From: UBA2272 sp034368805
GTDB taxonomy: Bacteria; Actinomycetota; Coriobacteriia; Anaerosomatales; Anaerosomataceae
Direction of reading: 5' to 3'
DNA: 7,691 bases
NCBI GenBank assembly: GCA_034368805.1
Contig: JAXMLJ010000045.1
Span: 1-7,691 of the forward strand
The position numbers and the translations under genes are program-made. Each line of letters opens with the position of its first letter. Position 1 is the stretch's first letter. This document shows positions 6,277-7,691 of the stretch, piece after piece. Below the pieces are notes generated by a model. It did no database searches and was not told the origin of the DNA. It was given only the letters and a program-made list of their open reading frames with translations.

Positions 6277-7041
6277 ATGGCAGGACCGCTGGCAGGAAAG
6301 CGTGTGGTGGTGACGCGGGCGCGCCCGCAGGTAGCCGCGCTCGTGCGCCTGCTCGAGGATGCCGGCGCCGAGGTACTCGTGTTCCCGACGATCGAGGTCG
6401 TGGACCCGCCGGACTTCGGGCCGGTCGACGACGCGATCCACAGCCTGGACCTCTACGCCTGGGTCGTCTTCACCTCCGCCAACGCGGTGGAACGTTTCTT
6501 CGAGCGCATGGCCGCGGCAGACCTCGATGCGCGCCACATGCACGGGCTTCGCGTGGCTTCGGTGGGTCCAGCCACGGCCGAGGCGCTCGAGCGCAACGGC
6601 ATCCGCGCCGATTTCGTGCCCGACGAGTACGTGGGCGAGGGTGTCCTCGAGGGGTTGTGCGCTCGCGGCGTGGGCGAGGGCACACGTATCCTGCTCCCGC
6701 GTGCACTCGAGGCGCGCGAGGTGCTGCCCGAGGGGCTCCAGGCACACGGTGCGCGCGTCGACGTGGTTCCCGTGTACCGTACGGTGCCGGGTGTCGGCGA
6801 CGCCGCTACGCTCGCTCGCATGCGCGCGGGCGAGGCCGACGCGGTCGTCTTCACGTCGTCGTCGACGGTGCGCCATTTCGTCGGGCTGGCCGAGGGAGTC
6901 GACCTGTCCGGCGTGACGATCGCCTGCATCGGACCGGTCACCGCCGCGACCGCGCGCGAACTCGGCATGGACGTTGCGGTGGAGCCCACCGAGTACACCG
7001 TCCCGGCGCTCGTCGAGGCGCTCGGGGCGTACTTCGGCTGA
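6277..7041 (+). CDS. hemD: Uroporphyrinogen-III synthase
   Basis: This 254-residue protein closes hydroxymethylbilane with inversion of ring D to uroporphyrinogen III, the branch point to haem, sirohaem and corrinoids. It shows the two-lobed pattern of poorly conserved HemD proteins: KRVVVTRAR (8-16), FPTIEV (36-41), VVFTSANAVERFF (63-75), VASVGPATAEAL (93-104), VPVYRT (164-169) with the conserved Tyr167, VVFTSSSTVRHF (190-201), and CIGPVTAATARELG (217-230) followed by TVPALVEAL. It is a free-standing enzyme, not fused to a uroporphyrinogen methyltransferase as in many clostridia. ATG 6277 is preferred because GGAGG (6265-6269) precedes it by 7 bases; the ATG at 6271 would leave only one base. 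It is the last gene of the hemACD run before the tRNA. Confidence 0.92.
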   Translation: MAGPLAGKRVVVTRARPQVAALVRLLEDAGAEVLVFPTIEVVDPPDFGPVDDAIHSLDLYAWVVFTSANAVERFFERMAAADLDARHMHGLRVASVGPATAEALERNGIRADFVPDEYVGEGVLEGLCARGVGEGTRILLPRALEAREVLPEGLQAHGARVDVVPVYRTVPGVGDAATLARMRAGEADAVVFTSSSTVRHFVGLAEGVDLSGVTIACIGPVTAATARELGMDVAVEPTEYTVPALVEALGAYFG

Positions 7042-7076
7042 TTGACAAAGCGAGCATCGCTCGGCATTGTATACAT
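7042..7076 (+). promoter_or_regulatory. Candidate tRNA promoter with internal inverted repeat
   Basis: A perfect TTGACA (7042-7047) begins directly after the hemD stop. An AT-rich block ATTGTATACAT (7066-7076), the only such block in the gap, lies about where a -10 element belongs. The best-looking hexamer TATACA (7070-7075) is 22 bases from TTGACA, longer than ideal; CATTGT (7065-7070) gives 17 bases but fits less well. Between them CGAGC-ATC-GCTCG (7051-7063) is a perfect inverted repeat that could be an operator or simply chance. The promoter would serve the tRNA about 36-40 bases downstream. Confidence 0.5.
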
Positions 7077-7111
7077 CTGCATTCGGCCCCTGATCGGTCG
7101 TGTGCGCAGAT

Positions 7112-7187
7112 GGGGATGTAGCTCAGCTGGGAGAGCGCTGCGTTCGCAACGCAGAGGTCGGCGGTTCGAGCCCGCTCATCTCCACCA
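7112..7187 (+). tRNA. tRNA-Ala (anticodon CGC), CCA encoded
   Basis: All arms fold. The acceptor pairs GGGGATG (7112-7118) with CATCTCC (7177-7183). The D arm lies within GCTCAGCTGGGAGAGC. The anticodon stem CTGCG/CGCAG encloses the loop TTCGCAA with anticodon CGC, and the T arm GGCGG-TTCGAGC-CCGCT follows. Discriminator A7184 is followed by a genomically encoded CCA. The acceptor has a G3:U70 wobble, the main identity element for alanyl-tRNA synthetase, in agreement with the anticodon, which reads GCG. At 76 bases, the gene has standard length. It sits in the hem gene run and probably uses its own promoter. Confidence 0.97.
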
Positions 7188-7198
7188 TCGGATGTGAT

Positions 7199-7233
7199 GT
7201 CGAGGCGGCCTGCCGTGTGCGGGGCGCCTCGAC
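7199..7233 (+). terminator. Strong hairpin after the tRNA, possible terminator
   Basis: GTCGAGGCG (7199-7207) pairs perfectly with CGCCTCGAC (7225-7233). After one G-G mismatch, CCTG (7209-7212) pairs with CGGG (7220-7223, one G-T) over a 7-base loop. The tract after it is only TGTTTGG, so termination would be weak. It lies 11 bases after the tRNA and 41 bases before hemB. It may therefore mark the tRNA 3' end, end part of the transcripts, or act as a processing or leader structure for hemB. Confidence 0.5.
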
Positions 7234-7274
7234 TGTTTGGCAGGAACGTGTCGCCCACGAGGGAAGGAACCGCC

Positions 7275-7691
7275 ATGGAGTTCCCCGCCTACCGCCCCCG
7301 CCGCTTGCGCCGCACGTCCGCGCTGCGCGCGATGGTGCGCGAGACCACGCTTGACGCTGCGGACTTCATCTACCCGCTGTTCGTGGTCTTCGGGAAGAAC
7401 GTGCGCCGCGAGGTCCCGTCGATGCCCGGCGTGTTCAACATCTCGCTCGACCTGCTGCCGAGATCGACGAGCTCAAGAGCCTCGGCATCCCGGCGGTCAT
7501 CCTGTTCGGCATCCCCGACGTCAAGGACGAGGCGGGCAGCGGCGCGTTTGCCGAGGACGGCGTCGTGCAGCAGGCGATCCGCGCCATCAAGGCGCACGAC
7601 CCGGACTTCACGGTGGTCACCGACGTCTGCATGTGCGAGTACACCTCGCACGGGCACTGCGGCGCGCTGGACGAGCACGGGTGCGTCATGA
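7275..7691 (+). CDS. hemB: Porphobilinogen synthase (ALA dehydratase), 3' partial, apparent frameshift
   Basis: The enzyme condenses two 5-aminolaevulinate molecules to porphobilinogen. The first 62 codons (7275-7460) read RPRRLRRTSALRAMVRET, then DFIYPLFVVFGK and VPSMPGV, the standard HemB opening. In that frame the protein then turns to Ser/Arg-rich nonsense. From 7460 a different frame continues EIDELKSLGIPAVILFGIPD, then AFAEDGVVQQAIRAIK and DVCMCEYTSHGHCG. The last segment is the zinc site, with cysteines at about 119, 121 and 129 of the repaired protein. One base appears to be missing between CTG (7455-7457) and GAG (7460-7462); an extra G, giving CCG GAG, would restore a normal sequence. 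The start is ATG 7275, six bases after AAGGA (7264-7268). The window ends in mid-gene at VM. Identity is clear; whether the lesion is real is open. Confidence 0.88.
   Translation: MEFPAYRPRRLRRTSALRAMVRETTLDAADFIYPLFVVFGKNVRREVPSMPGVFNISLDLLPRSTSSRASASRRSSCSASPTSRTRRAAARLPRTASCSRRSAPSRRTTRTSRWSPTSACASTPRTGTAARWTSTGAS

Noticed and set aside
5991..7121. 376-codon plus-strand frame over the hemC end and hemD
   Set aside because: It overlaps two recognised enzymes in another frame and is almost wholly Arg/Ala/Gly low-complexity sequence.
7455..7465. Programmed -1 frameshifting in hemB
   Set aside because: There is no X XXY YYZ slippery heptamer and no reason for recoding in this gene; a lost base explains the break more simply.
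1..7691. CRISPR arrays, insertion sequences, phage or defence genes
   Set aside because: No regularly spaced direct repeats, transposase motifs or terminal repeats were seen; the window reads as core metabolic genes with uniform composition.

Overview
The window is GC-rich and coded almost entirely on the + strand. It joins the distal part of a cytochrome c maturation (haem handling) cluster to an early tetrapyrrole biosynthesis cluster. The order is ccmA (3' end only), ccmB, ccmC, a small ccmD-like gene, a CcsA/HemX-type membrane protein, a short-chain dehydrogenase, a structured leader, hemA, hemC, hemD, tRNA-Ala(CGC), and hemB (5' part, with an apparent frameshift). GTG and TTG starts, strong GC bias at third codon positions, ALA synthesis from glutamyl-tRNA (hemA) and a hemX-like gene in the hem neighbourhood suggest a high-GC Gram-positive-type bacterium. 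An anaerobic or facultative actinobacterium of the Coriobacteriia type, with multihaem c-type cytochromes, would fit. That assignment is an inference from gene content; no taxonomic marker is present.

Bases 1-2858 form a tight unit with overlapping or closely spaced genes. CcmA/CcmB form the ABC transporter module, CcmC is the haem-handling WWD-motif protein, and the small single-pass protein is the expected CcmD partner. The next gene is a polytopic protein of the CcsA/HemX superfamily whose WWD motif is degenerate. CcmC carries an unusual extra domain of about 80 residues in its first extracytoplasmic loop. Bases 2875-3711 encode a short-chain dehydrogenase resembling 3-ketodihydrosphingosine reductases, which has no obvious link to haem.

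Bases 3712-3939 are the main non-coding stretch. They hold a plausible sigma-70-type promoter followed by several perfect complementary segments that cannot all pair at once, a terminator-like hairpin with a T run, and a small upstream ORF whose stop overlaps the hemA start. This looks like a regulated leader for the hem operon and is the most interesting element in the window.

Bases 3940-7041 are hemA-hemC-hemD, overlapping or separated by a few bases. They cover glutamyl-tRNA reduction, tetrapyrrole polymerisation and ring closure to uroporphyrinogen III. A tRNA-Ala with its own candidate promoter (perfect TTGACA and an internal inverted repeat) lies at 7112-7187. A strong hairpin follows at 7199-7233, then hemB. 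The hemB frame breaks near 7458-7462, where one missing base would restore a normal zinc-type porphobilinogen synthase running off the window end.

Together the genes link haem precursor synthesis with haem delivery to c-type cytochromes. hemL and the later haem-forming enzymes are not in this window.
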